7,184 bases of DNA from Actinomycetes bacterium (GTDB taxonomy: Bacteria > Actinomycetota > Actinomycetes > Actinomycetales > Microbacteriaceae). The notes below the pieces were generated by a model. The model ran no database searches and was not told the DNA's origin. It saw only the letters and a program-made list of their open reading frames with translations. The translations under genes were made by a program, and so were the position numbers. The DNA is taken from the NCBI GenBank assembly GCA_023390155.1, contig JAEWDJ010000058.1:1-7184 (forward strand), read 5' to 3'. Below, in pieces: positions 1 to 6,147 of the stretch (the stretch's first letter is position 1; every line of letters starts with the position of its first letter).

Positions 1-2
1 CC

Positions 3-449
3 GAGCCGCCCGCCCGCTCCCGCTCCTACGACCTCGGCACCGCCTCCCTCGTCTGCGTCGCGGCCGGCGAGGACCTGAACGCGGCCGTCCTGGCGGACCA
101 GCACCTCCTCGTCGTGGAGCCGGGCGCGGACGCTCCGGCCGCCGCCTCCCGCACCGCCGGCCTCCTCACCACCTACGTCCAGACGCAGCTCTTCGACGAC
201 GCTGGGTACGGTGGCGCGTTCTTCCAGATCACCAACTCGAGCGCGTGCAACGGCAGCTCGGTGTACCAGTTCGGTCCGCTGAGCTCGGTCGGGTGGTCCG
301 GCCGGGTGAGCTCGTTCAAGAGCTTCTCCGGGTGCACCACGAAGCTCTGGTCCGGCTCGTCGTACAGCGGGTCGAGCTACGGGTTCGCCGCCAGCGCCTC
401 GAGCCTGGGCTCGATGAACGACCTCGCCAACTCCGTCAGCATCCGTTAG
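3..449 (+). CDS. Secreted beta/gamma-crystallin-like (I36-type) domain protein, 3' part only
   Basis: The reading frame is open from the left edge to a TAG at 447-449, so the start and any signal peptide lie outside the window; 148 residues are visible. The last ~90 residues have the look of a beta/gamma-crystallin or peptidase inhibitor I36 domain. An LFDDAGYGGAFF strand with the aromatic-GG turn is followed by Cys82, a GW..RVSSFK strand, Cys111 in SGCTTKLW, a second Tyr/Gly turn, and LGSMNDLANSVSIR at the C-terminus, which matches the LGxMND..SSV ending of such domains. The two cysteines probably form a disulfide, which fits an exported protein; this is inferred. The ~50 residues before the domain are Ala-rich and unrecognised. 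An internal ATG does not begin this gene: coding-like sequence continues to position 3, and the first GTG at 114 has no ribosome binding site. Function is unknown; protease inhibition or sugar/calcium binding are family possibilities only. Confidence 0.7.
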   Translation, partial: EPPARSRSYDLGTASLVCVAAGEDLNAAVLADQHLLVVEPGADAPAAASRTAGLLTTYVQTQLFDDAGYGGAFFQITNSSACNGSSVYQFGPLSSVGWSGRVSSFKSFSGCTTKLWSGSSYSGSSYGFAASASSLGSMNDLANSVSIR

Positions 450-458
450 CGCCGCGAC

Positions 459-517
459 GGGAGGTTGTGGATCCTCCAAGTGCAGGCCCCCTGTTTTGGA
501 GGATCCCACAACCGCCC
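459..517. terminator. Long imperfect hairpin after the crystallin-like gene
   Basis: The left arm at 463-479 (GGTTGTGGATCCTCCAA) is complementary to 496-513, with one unpaired C on the right arm and a 16-base loop at 480-495. After an A/G mismatch the stem extends outward by three G-C pairs (459-461 with 515-517). It begins about 10 bases after the upstream stop codon, the right place for a terminator. No T-run follows, which is common for actinobacterial hairpins. The arms contain BamHI-type GGATCC palindromes, and the loop is pyrimidine-rich on its 3' side. A regulatory operator for the downstream acyl-CoA gene, or a copy of a dispersed intergenic repeat, are alternatives. Confidence 0.55.
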
Positions 518-560
518 CGCGGGAGGCGCGACCGCCCTTTGTAGGCGGCGCACCGACCGT

Positions 561-590
561 TTCCGCTTCCGGCCCGACCGGTCGTAGCGT
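561..590 (+). promoter_or_regulatory. Candidate promoter of the acyl-CoA oxidase-like gene
   Basis: A TAGCGT box at 585-590 fits the TANNNT -10 consensus. A poor -35 match, TTCCGC at 561-566, lies 18 bases upstream. Transcription would start near 597, giving a leader of about 28 bases that contains the AGAGGA ribosome binding site at 615-620, four bases before the ATG at 625. Only the -10 box and the ribosome binding site are reasonably clear. Confidence 0.4.
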
Positions 591-624
591 GGCTGCGACC
601 GACGAGAGAATCGAAGAGGAACTC

Positions 625-2712
625 ATGGTTGACACCGCCGAGCGCGTCCCCGCCACCCCTGCCGCATCCGTCCCCGAGCCCGCATCCGCACCCGCGGCGG
701 GCCCCGCCCCGCGCGTCGACGTGGAGGCGCTGGGCCGCCAGCTGCTCGGCGACTGGGCCGAGGCGCGGCTCGCCTCGCGCGAGCTCTCGGGCCGGCCCGA
801 GATGCAGAAGATCGAGGGGCTGTCGGTGGCGGACCACCGCAAGCGCGTCTTCGAGCAGCTCGGCCTGCTGGTCGAGCACGGTCAGGTGCACCGCGCCTTC
901 CCGAAGTCCGTCGGCGGGATGGACGACCACGGTGGCAACATCGCCGCCTTCGAGGAGCTGGTCACGGCCGACCCGTCCCTCCAGATCAAGTCCGGCGTCC
1001 AGTGGGGCCTCTTCGGCGCGGCCGTGCTGCACCTCGGCACCGCGCCACACCACGAGAAGTACCTGCCCGGCATCATGTCGCTCGAGGTGCCCGGCGCCTT
1101 CGCGATGACGGAGACCGGCCACGGCTCCGACGTCGCCAGCATCGCGACCACCGCGACCTACGACCCGGAGTCGCAGGAGTTCGTTCTGGACACCCCGTTC
1201 CGCGGTGCTTGGAAGGACTACCTCGGCAACGCCGCGGTCGACGCGACCGCGGCCGTCGTGTTCGCCCAGCTGATCACGAAGGACGTGAACCACGGCGTCC
1301 ACGCGTTCTACGTGCCGATCCGCGACGCGGCGGGCGCGTTCCTGCCCGGCGTCGGCGGCGAGGACGACGGCCAGAAGGGCGGCCTCAACGGCATCGACAA
1401 CGGCCGCCTGCACTTCACCGGCGTCCGCATCCCGCGCACCGACCTGCTCAACCGCTACGGCGACGTCGCCGAGGACGGCACCTACTCGTCGCCCATCCAG
1501 AGCCCCGGCCGCCGCTTCTTCACCATGCTCGGCACGCTCGTCCAGGGCCGCGTCTCGCTCGACGGCTCCGCCACGATCGCGTCGAAGATCGGCCTCAAGA
1601 TCGCGCTCACCTACGCGAACGAGCGCCGCCAGTTCACCGCCGGCAGCGACACGGACGAGGAGGTGCTGCTCGACTACCAGCGCCACCAGCGCCGCCTGCT
1701 GCCCCTGCTCGCGACCACCTACGCGGCGAGCTTCGCCCATGAGGTGTTCCTGCACAAGTTCGACGACGTGTTCAGCGGCGCGGCCGACAGCGACACCGAC
1801 CGGCAGGACCTCGAGACGATCGCGGCCGCCCTGAAGCCGCTGAGCACCTGGCACGCGCTCGACACCCTCCAGGAGGCGCGCGAGGCGTGCGGCGGCTCCG
1901 GCTTCCTCACCGAGAACCGCATCACCTCGCTGCGGCAGGACCTCGACATCTGGGTCACCTTCGAGGGCGACAACAACGTGCTGCTCCAGCTGGTCGCCAA
2001 GCGGCTGCTGACCGATTACAGCAAGAAGTTCGCGAAGGCCGACGCCGGTGCGCTCGCCCGCTACGTCGTGACGCACGCCGCCGACCGCGCGTACCACGGC
2101 ACCGGCCTCCGCAGCGTCGGCCAGACCGTCCGCGACTTCGGCTCGACGGCGCGCTCGGTGAACTGGCTGCAGGAGTCCGCCACCCAGCGCGAACTGCTCA
2201 CGGACCGCGTCGAGACGATGATCGCCGAGATCGCCGGCCGCCTGCGCCCCGCCTCCAAGCTCGGCAAGAAGGCCGCCGCCGAGCTGTTCAACTCCCAGCA
2301 GAACGAGCTCATCGAGGCCGCCCGCGCCCACGGCGAGCTGCTCCAGTGGGAGGCCTTCACGGAGGCGCTCGAGCAGGCGCCCGACGCCGGCACCAAGCAG
2401 GTGCTGACCTGGCTGCGCGACCTCTTCGGCTTCGGGCTGATCGAGAAGCACCTCGCCTGGTACCTCATCCACGGCCGCCTCTCGCCCCAGCGCGCCCAGG
2501 CCGTCACCGCCTACATCGACCGCCTCCTCGCCCGTATCCGCCCGCACGCCGTCGACCTGGTCGACGCGTTCGGCTACGGACCGGAGCTGGTGCGCGCGAA
2601 GATCGCGAGCGGCGCCGAGGGCGAGCGCCAGGCCGAGGCCCGCGCCTACTTCGCCGAGCGCCGCGCCGCGGGCACGCTCCCGGCGCAGGAGAAGAGCCAG
2701 AAGAAGCGCTGA
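625..2712 (+). CDS. Acyl-CoA oxidase/dehydrogenase family flavoprotein
   Basis: This 695-residue FAD enzyme should introduce the trans-2 double bond into an acyl-CoA thioester in cytoplasmic beta-oxidation. Visible motifs are MTETGHGSDV at 161-170 (flavin-contact beta-domain signature), ERRQF at 333-337, ACGGSGF at 421-427, and FEGDNNVLL near 446-454, whose Glu447 sits where the catalytic base of acyl-CoA oxidases lies. The length and the ...RQDLDIWVTFEGDN.. block resemble peroxisomal-type acyl-CoA oxidases more than ~380-residue acyl-CoA dehydrogenases. The C-terminal 200 residues match the extra helical domain of that larger class. Residues 7-32 are Ala/Pro-rich and probably disordered. I chose ATG 625 because AGAGGA precedes it and a promoter lies just upstream; the frame extends back to a TTG at 496, but that lies inside the upstream hairpin. 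Electron acceptor (oxygen or ETF) and chain length cannot be read from the sequence. The gene is monocistronic, with a hairpin on each side. Confidence 0.9.
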   Translation: MVDTAERVPATPAASVPEPASAPAAGPAPRVDVEALGRQLLGDWAEARLASRELSGRPEMQKIEGLSVADHRKRVFEQLGLLVEHGQVHRAFPKSVGGMDDHGGNIAAFEELVTADPSLQIKSGVQWGLFGAAVLHLGTAPHHEKYLPGIMSLEVPGAFAMTETGHGSDVASIATTATYDPESQEFVLDTPFRGAWKDYLGNAAVDATAAVVFAQLITKDVNHGVHAFYVPIRDAAGAFLPGVGGEDDGQKGGLNGIDNGRLHFTGVRIPRTDLLNRYGDVAEDGTYSSPIQSPGRRFFTMLGTLVQGRVSLDGSATIASKIGLKIALTYANERRQFTAGSDTDEEVLLDYQRHQRRLLPLLATTYAASFAHEVFLHKFDDVFSGAADSDTDRQDLETIAAALKPLSTWHALDTLQEAREACGGSGFLTENRITSLRQDLDIWVTFEGDNNVLLQLVAKRLLTDYSKKFAKADAGALARYVVTHAADRAYHGTGLRSVGQTVRDFGSTARSVNWLQESATQRELLTDRVETMIAEIAGRLRPASKLGKKAAAELFNSQQNELIEAARAHGELLQWEAFTEALEQAPDAGTKQVLTWLRDLFGFGLIEKHLAWYLIHGRLSPQRAQAVTAYIDRLLARIRPHAVDLVDAFGYGPELVRAKIASGAEGERQAEARAYFAERRAAGTLPAQEKSQKKR

Positions 2713-2724
2713 CCCCCGTCGTCA

Positions 2725-2762
2725 CGACACGCCGTCTCCCCGCTCGGGGAGGCGGCGTGTCG
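2725..2762. terminator. Bidirectional terminator between convergent genes
   Basis: This is a 17-bp inverted repeat: 2725-2741 (CGACACGCCGTCTCCCC) pairs with 2746-2762 around a four-base GCTC loop. Only one position, T2735/G2755, is not a Watson-Crick pair; it is a G-U wobble in plus-strand RNA and an A/C mismatch in minus-strand RNA. It begins 12 bases after the acyl-CoA gene stop and ends 15 bases before the mdh stop, so it can serve both convergent transcripts. There is no U-tract on either side. Confidence 0.85.
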
Positions 2763-2777
2763 CGTCGAGCGGAGGGG

Positions 2778-3761
2778 CTAGAGCAGGCCGAGCGCGTGGA
2801 CGGCGTCGCGCTCCTCCAGGAGCTCGGCGACGGACGCGTCGATGCGCTCGCGGGAGAACGCGTCGATGGCGAGGCCCTCGGCAATGCGCCACTCCCCGTC
2901 GATCGCGCGCACGGGGAAGGACGAGATCAGGCCGGCCGGCACGCCGTAGCTGCCGTCGGAGACGACCGCCGCGGAGGTCCAACCCTCGCCCGTCCCGTTC
3001 ACCCAGTCGTGGACGTGGTCGATGGCGGCGCTCGCGGCGGAGGCCGCGCTCGAGGAGCCGCGCACCTGGATGATCTCGGCGCCGCGCCGGGCGACCCGCG
3101 GGATGTACTCGTCGGCCAGCCAGCGCTCGTCCACGAGCTCGGTCGCGGGGCGGCCGGCGACGGTGGCGTGGCTGAGGTCGGGGTACTGGCTGGCGGAGTG
3201 GTTGCCCCAGACGATCACGCCCTCGATCGCGGAGACGGGGACGTCGAGCCTCGCGGCGAGCTGGGCGACGGCACGGTTGTGGTCCAGCCGGGTCATCGCG
3301 GTGAACCGCTCGGCGGGCACGTCGGGCGCGTGGGCGCTCGCGATGAGCGCGTTGGTGTTGGCCGGGTTGCCGACCACGAGCACGCGGATGTCGTCGGCCG
3401 CACCCGCGTTGATGGCGGCGCCCTGCGGCCCGAAGATCGCGCCGTTGGCCTCCAGCAGGTCGGCCCGCTCCATCCCCGCACCGCGCGGCCGGGCGCCGAC
3501 GAGAAGCGCGATGTTGGCTCCGTCGAAGGCGGCGGTGGCGTCCTCCGTGACGTCGATCCCGTGCAGCAGCGGGAAGGCGCCGTCCTGCAGTTCCAGCGCG
3601 GTCCCCTCGGCGGCGGAGCGGCCCGCGGGGATCTCGAGCAGGCGCAGGCGCACCGGGACGTCCCGGCCGAGCAGCTGACCGGACGCGATGCGGAAGAGCA
3701 GGGCGTAGCCGATCTGGCCACCCGCCCCGGTGACGGTCACGGTGACGGGGGAGGAGCTCAT
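2778..3761 (-). CDS. mdh: Malate dehydrogenase
   Basis: This NAD-dependent TCA-cycle enzyme interconverts malate and oxaloacetate in the cytoplasm. The 327-residue length is typical of the homodimeric cytosolic-type family found in actinobacteria and Thermus. Visible in order: the Rossmann motif GAGGQIG at 12-18; acidic Glu43 at the end of the second strand (in LLEIP), which favours NAD over NADP; the mobile loop GARPRGAGMERADLL with substrate arginines Arg93 and Arg99; VVGNPANTN at 129-137; and the catalytic set Asp160, Arg163 (MTRLDHNRA) and His188 (WGNHSASQYPD). All key residues are present and the frame is intact. The start is the ATG whose complement is 3759-3761; the protein reaches the Rossmann motif within 11 residues, as expected. 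It converges on the acyl-CoA gene and diverges from the metallopeptidase gene, so it is transcribed alone. A TAGGCT box lies six bases before the ATG. Confidence 0.96.
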   Translation of the reverse strand: MSSSPVTVTVTGAGGQIGYALLFRIASGQLLGRDVPVRLRLLEIPAGRSAAEGTALELQDGAFPLLHGIDVTEDATAAFDGANIALLVGARPRGAGMERADLLEANGAIFGPQGAAINAGAADDIRVLVVGNPANTNALIASAHAPDVPAERFTAMTRLDHNRAVAQLAARLDVPVSAIEGVIVWGNHSASQYPDLSHATVAGRPATELVDERWLADEYIPRVARRGAEIIQVRGSSSAASAASAAIDHVHDWVNGTGEGWTSAAVVSDGSYGVPAGLISSFPVRAIDGEWRIAEGLAIDAFSRERIDASVAELLEERDAVHALGLL

Positions 3762-3767
3762 GGTGCG

Positions 3768-3773
3768 AGCCTA
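3768..3773 (-). promoter_or_regulatory. -10 box of mdh, probably a leaderless start
   Basis: Read on the minus strand, TAGGCT is followed by CGCACC and then the ATG at 3761. This puts the expected transcription start at or within a base or two of the start codon. A GGAGG occurs at 3779-3775 on this strand, but it is 13 bases from the ATG and would lie upstream of the predicted start point. No good -35 is seen; the equivalent position falls at the start of the divergent gene. Confidence 0.45.
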
Positions 3774-3789
3774 GCCTCCGGCGTACCGT
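3772..3789 (+). promoter_or_regulatory. Candidate -10 boxes of the metallopeptidase gene
   Basis: There are two TANNNT candidates: TACCGT at 3784-3789, seven bases before the ATG at 3797 (a leaderless arrangement), and TAGCCT at 3772-3777, which would give a ~13-base leader. The second overlaps the mdh -10 box (3768-3773) by two bases. TGGTGC at 3761-3766 sits 17 bases before TACCGT as a weak -35. Sequence alone cannot decide between the two. Confidence 0.4.
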
Positions 3790-3796
3790 GCGGGGC

Positions 3797-4681
3797 ATGA
3801 CGTTCAACCTGGATTCGGACATCAGCGGCGGCAGGGTCAAGCGGCGCGGCCGCACGGCGGGGATCGCCGCCGGCGGGGTCGGGCTCGGGGCGGTGGCGCT
3901 CTTCCTGATCGCGCAGCTGTTCGGCGTCGACGTGAGCGGGCTGGTCGGCGGGGACGCGTCGGGGACCCAGCAGATCGGGACCGGGTCGGAGCTGCAGGAG
4001 TGCACCACCGGCGCGGACGCGAACGCGAACGTCGACTGCCGGATGAAGGGCGCTGCGGCCTCCCTCGAGACGTACTGGTCGCAGGAGCCGCCCGCGCTCG
4101 GTGCGCAGTACTCGTCGCCGGAGTTCATCCTCTTCACCGGGAGCACGAGCACCGGGTGCGGTGCCGCCTCCAGCGCGACCGGCCCGTTCTACTGCCCGCC
4201 CGACCAGACCATCTACGTGGACACCGGCTTCTACGACGAGCTGCGGAACCGGTTCGGGTCGAGCGGAGGCCCGCTGGCGGAGATGTACGTGGTCGCGCAC
4301 GAGTGGGGCCACCACATCCAGAACATCGGCGGCATCATGGACCAGCACACGAGCCGCGAGACCGGCGCCGCCTCGGACAGCGTGCGGCTGGAGCTGCAGG
4401 CGGACTGCTTCGCCGGGTCGTGGGCGGCGGCCGCCTCGTCGACGACCGACCGCAAGGGCGTGACCTTCCTCGAACCCATCACCCAGGAGCAGATCCAGGA
4501 CGCGCTGAGCGCGGCGGCGGCCGTGGGCGACGACCGCATCCAGGAGGCCTCGACCGGCCGCGTCGACCCGGAGGGCTGGACGCACGGGTCGGCGGAGCAG
4601 CGGCAGCGGTGGTTCAGCACCGGGTTCCAGCAGGGGGCCGGGGCGTGCGACACGTTCTCGGTGGGGGCCGCGCAGCTCTGA
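3797..4681 (+). CDS. YpfJ-type neutral zinc metallopeptidase, membrane anchored
   Basis: This is a 294-residue predicted zinc peptidase of the YpfJ/Zn_peptidase family (Pfam PF04228, from memory). The N-terminus MTFNLDSDISGGRVKRRG is characteristic of the family. It is followed by one hydrophobic segment at about 21-44 with positive charges before it (KRRGR), suggesting a cytoplasmic tail and an outside catalytic domain. The active site is HEWGHH at 168-173: His168 and His172 are zinc ligands and Glu169 the catalytic base. ELQADCFAGSW follows at 199-209, where Glu199 is the likely third ligand. Six cysteines (69, 81, 121, 133, 204, 284), all after the membrane segment, could form three disulfides, consistent with an extracytoplasmic location; the pairing is inferred. 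ATG 3797 is preferred over the in-frame GTG at 3788 because it begins the family-typical N-terminus and fits the -10 spacing. The physiological substrate of this family is unknown to me. Confidence 0.9.
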   Translation: MTFNLDSDISGGRVKRRGRTAGIAAGGVGLGAVALFLIAQLFGVDVSGLVGGDASGTQQIGTGSELQECTTGADANANVDCRMKGAAASLETYWSQEPPALGAQYSSPEFILFTGSTSTGCGAASSATGPFYCPPDQTIYVDTGFYDELRNRFGSSGGPLAEMYVVAHEWGHHIQNIGGIMDQHTSRETGAASDSVRLELQADCFAGSWAAAASSTTDRKGVTFLEPITQEQIQDALSAAAAVGDDRIQEASTGRVDPEGWTHGSAEQRQRWFSTGFQQGAGACDTFSVGAAQL

Positions 4682-4704
4682 CCGGCGGTCGCCGGCTGCT
4701 GCGG
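4668..4704 (+). terminator. Possible weak terminator at the end of the metallopeptidase gene
   Basis: An inner stem pairs CCGGC at 4682-4686 with GCCGG at 4691-4695 around a GGTC loop. An outer imperfect stem pairs 4668-4675 with 4696-4704, with a bulged T on the right and six unpaired bases on the left. It spans the stop codon and has no U-tract. GC-rich DNA forms such structures readily, so this is a weak call. Confidence 0.3.
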
Positions 4705-4740
4705 CAACACCTCCTGGCGGGCACCGGGCTCAGCATCCCG

Positions 4741-4785
4741 TAGCCTGGGACGCGGTCGTCGAGGGGAGGCGGCCGGTGAAGGGGG
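4741..4785 (+). promoter_or_regulatory. Promoter -10 box and leader of the 123-aa membrane protein gene
   Basis: TAGCCT at 4741-4746 gives an expected start near 4753 and a leader of about 40 bases. The leader holds two purine-rich tracts: GAGGGGAGG at 4761-4769 and AAGGGGG at 4779-4785. The latter is seven bases before the ATG at 4793 and is the likely ribosome binding site. The -10 box lies between the arms of a small TCCC/GGGA dyad (4736-4750). No convincing -35 is visible. Confidence 0.45.
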
Positions 4786-4792
4786 ACGACGG

Positions 4793-5164
4793 ATGTACGC
4801 CGACAACAGCGGCTGGTGGTTCGCGCTCGCACTGGTGAACGCCGGGCTTGCCGAGCAGAAGGGGCGCTCGCGGCTGGCGTGGTTCCTGATCTCGCTGCTG
4901 CTCGGGCCGTTCGCCACCGCGTGGATCGTCATCGCACCGCGCGCGGAGGGCGTGTCGTCCGCTGCTCCCGAGGAGTGGCCGGCTGTCGCCCTGCTGATGG
5001 TCGCGATCGTGCTGGCGGGCATGGCGGTGATCGCGGGGATCGCCGCCGCGGGCAACGGCGAGGTCGGCCTGTGGATCGCGTGTGCGGTCGCCGTCGCCGG
5101 CAGCGCGCTGTTCGGGTTCGCGGCATGGCGCAAGCGACCGGCCGCGTCGCGGACGACGGAGTAG
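4793..5164 (+). CDS. Small multi-pass membrane protein, function unknown
   Basis: The 123-residue product has three clear hydrophobic stretches, at about 28-48, 64-86 and 91-112, plus a weaker one at 8-20. The segment GLAEQKGRSRLAWFLISLLLGPFATA at 18-43 (basic KGRSR, then W-F and L-L-G-P inside a helix) recalls a pattern I associate with various short bacterial membrane proteins (KGR...WF...G...GP). It names no function. Basic clusters at 23-27 and 113-118 flank the three strong helices. The positive-inside rule would put both on the cytoplasmic side, which conflicts with three crossings, so the topology is unresolved; the weak first helix may or may not insert. The start is well supported by AAGGGGG seven bases upstream. 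The gene sits between two genes on the same strand, with its own -10 box upstream and 23 bases to the next gene, so it may be co-transcribed with pip or simply adjacent. Confidence 0.75.
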   Translation: MYADNSGWWFALALVNAGLAEQKGRSRLAWFLISLLLGPFATAWIVIAPRAEGVSSAAPEEWPAVALLMVAIVLAGMAVIAGIAAAGNGEVGLWIACAVAVAGSALFGFAAWRKRPAASRTTE

Positions 5165-5174
5165 CGCCGGGCGA

Positions 5175-5180
5175 TAGCCT
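5175..5180 (+). promoter_or_regulatory. -10 box of pip, probably a leaderless start
   Basis: TAGCCT is followed by exactly seven bases (CGACTCC) and then the ATG at 5188. No purine-rich Shine-Dalgarno lies between this box and the ATG, or in the preceding ten bases beyond a short GCCGGGCG. This is the arrangement expected when transcription begins on the A of the ATG. GACGAC at 5152-5157, 17 bases upstream, is a poor -35. Confidence 0.5.
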
Positions 5181-5187
5181 CGACTCC

Positions 5188-6147
5188 ATGCGCACCCTCT
5201 ACCCCGAGATCGAGCCGTACGAGACCGGACTGCTGGAGGTCGGCGACGGGCAGCAGCTGTACTGGGAGGTCAGCGGGAATCCCGAGGGCAAGCCGGTGGT
5301 GTTCCTGCACGGCGGCCCGGGCGGTGGAACGACGCCGGCGCACCGCCGGCTGTTCGACCCGGCGAAGTACCGGATCGTGCTGTTCGACCAGCGCGGCTGC
5401 GGCAAGAGCCTCCCGCACGCGAGCGAACCGGAGGCGGACCTCGCGCTCAACACGACCTGGCACCTGGTGGCCGACATCGAGCGGCTGCGGGAGCACCTCG
5501 CCGTCGAGAAGTGGCAGGTCTTCGGCGGGTCGTGGGGCAGCACGCTGGCCCTCGCGTACGCGCAGACGCATCCCGAGCGGGTGACGGAGCTGGTGCTGCG
5601 CGGCATCTTCACCCTGCGGGCGGCGGAGCTCGACTGGTTCTACGAGGGCGGCGCGGCGGCGCTGTTCCCGGATCTGTGGGAAGGGTTCCTGGAGCCGGTG
5701 TCGGTGGAGGAGCGCGGGCACCTCATCCGGGCGTACAGCCGGCTGCTCGCCGATCCCGACCCGACGGTGCACGGCCCGGCGGCCGTCGCGTGGTCGCGCT
5801 GGGAGTCGTCGACGATCACGCTGCTGCCGCGGCCGGAGCTGGTGGAGACCTTCACCGAGCCGGAGTACGCCGTCGCCTTCGCGCGCATCGAGAACCACTT
5901 CTTCACGCACGGCGGCTGGTTCGAGGAGGGCCAGCTGATCCGCGACGCGCACCTGCTGGCCGACATCCCGGGCGTCATCGTGCAGGGCCGCTACGACGTG
6001 TGCACGCCGCCGATGACGGCGTGGGACCTGCACCGGGCGTGGCCGCAGGCGGAGCTGCGGATGATCCCGGACGCGGGGCACGCGTTCGACGAGCCCGGCA
6101 TCCTGGACGCGCTGATCGAGGCCACCGACCGGTTCGCCGACCGATGA
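5188..6147 (+). CDS. pip: Prolyl aminopeptidase (proline iminopeptidase)
   Basis: This 319-residue alpha/beta-hydrolase of peptidase family S33 removes N-terminal proline from peptides and is normally cytoplasmic; no signal peptide is seen. Visible motifs are the oxyanion-hole loop HGGPGGG at 41-47, DQRGCGKS at 67-74 (highly typical of this family), the nucleophile elbow GGSWGS with Ser115, Asp270 in QGRYDVCTP, and His298 in DAGHAFDEPG. The full Ser-Asp-His triad is therefore present. The N-terminus (LYPEIEPYETGLLEVGDGQQLYWEVSGNP) matches the family start, which fixes ATG 5188; the frame is open further upstream, but that part overlaps the preceding membrane-protein gene in another frame. The stop overlaps the ATG of the next gene (ATGA at 6144-6147), suggesting translational coupling. 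A TAGCCT box directly upstream gives it its own promoter 23 bases after the preceding gene. Confidence 0.95.
   Translation: MRTLYPEIEPYETGLLEVGDGQQLYWEVSGNPEGKPVVFLHGGPGGGTTPAHRRLFDPAKYRIVLFDQRGCGKSLPHASEPEADLALNTTWHLVADIERLREHLAVEKWQVFGGSWGSTLALAYAQTHPERVTELVLRGIFTLRAAELDWFYEGGAAALFPDLWEGFLEPVSVEERGHLIRAYSRLLADPDPTVHGPAAVAWSRWESSTITLLPRPELVETFTEPEYAVAFARIENHFFTHGGWFEEGQLIRDAHLLADIPGVIVQGRYDVCTPPMTAWDLHRAWPQAELRMIPDAGHAFDEPGILDALIEATDRFADR

Noticed and set aside
496..624. An upstream TTG extension of the acyl-CoA enzyme (43 more residues)
   Set aside because: The TTG lies inside the hairpin, lacks a ribosome binding site, and would place the candidate promoter inside the gene. The ATG at 625 has AGAGGA at proper spacing.
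436..2547. A 703-residue open frame on the minus strand opposite the acyl-CoA enzyme gene
   Set aside because: It is a shadow of the GC-biased codons on the plus strand. Its product is low-complexity and Arg/Val/Gly/Leu-rich with no motif, while the plus-strand frame carries all the acyl-CoA enzyme signatures.
1887..3800. A 637-residue plus-strand frame crossing the convergent gene junction
   Set aside because: It crosses the terminator hairpin and runs antisense to mdh. The product is Arg/Gly/Pro-rich and motif-free.
4816..5187. An upstream in-frame extension of pip to 4816
   Set aside because: It would overlap almost the whole 123-aa membrane-protein gene in another frame. The added sequence is Arg/Gly/Ala-rich, and pip family proteins begin at the ATG at 5188.
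4231..6081. A 616-residue minus-strand frame across three plus-strand genes
   Set aside because: It runs antisense through the metallopeptidase, the membrane-protein gene and pip. It has no recognisable domain and is explained by scarcity of stop codons in high-GC DNA.
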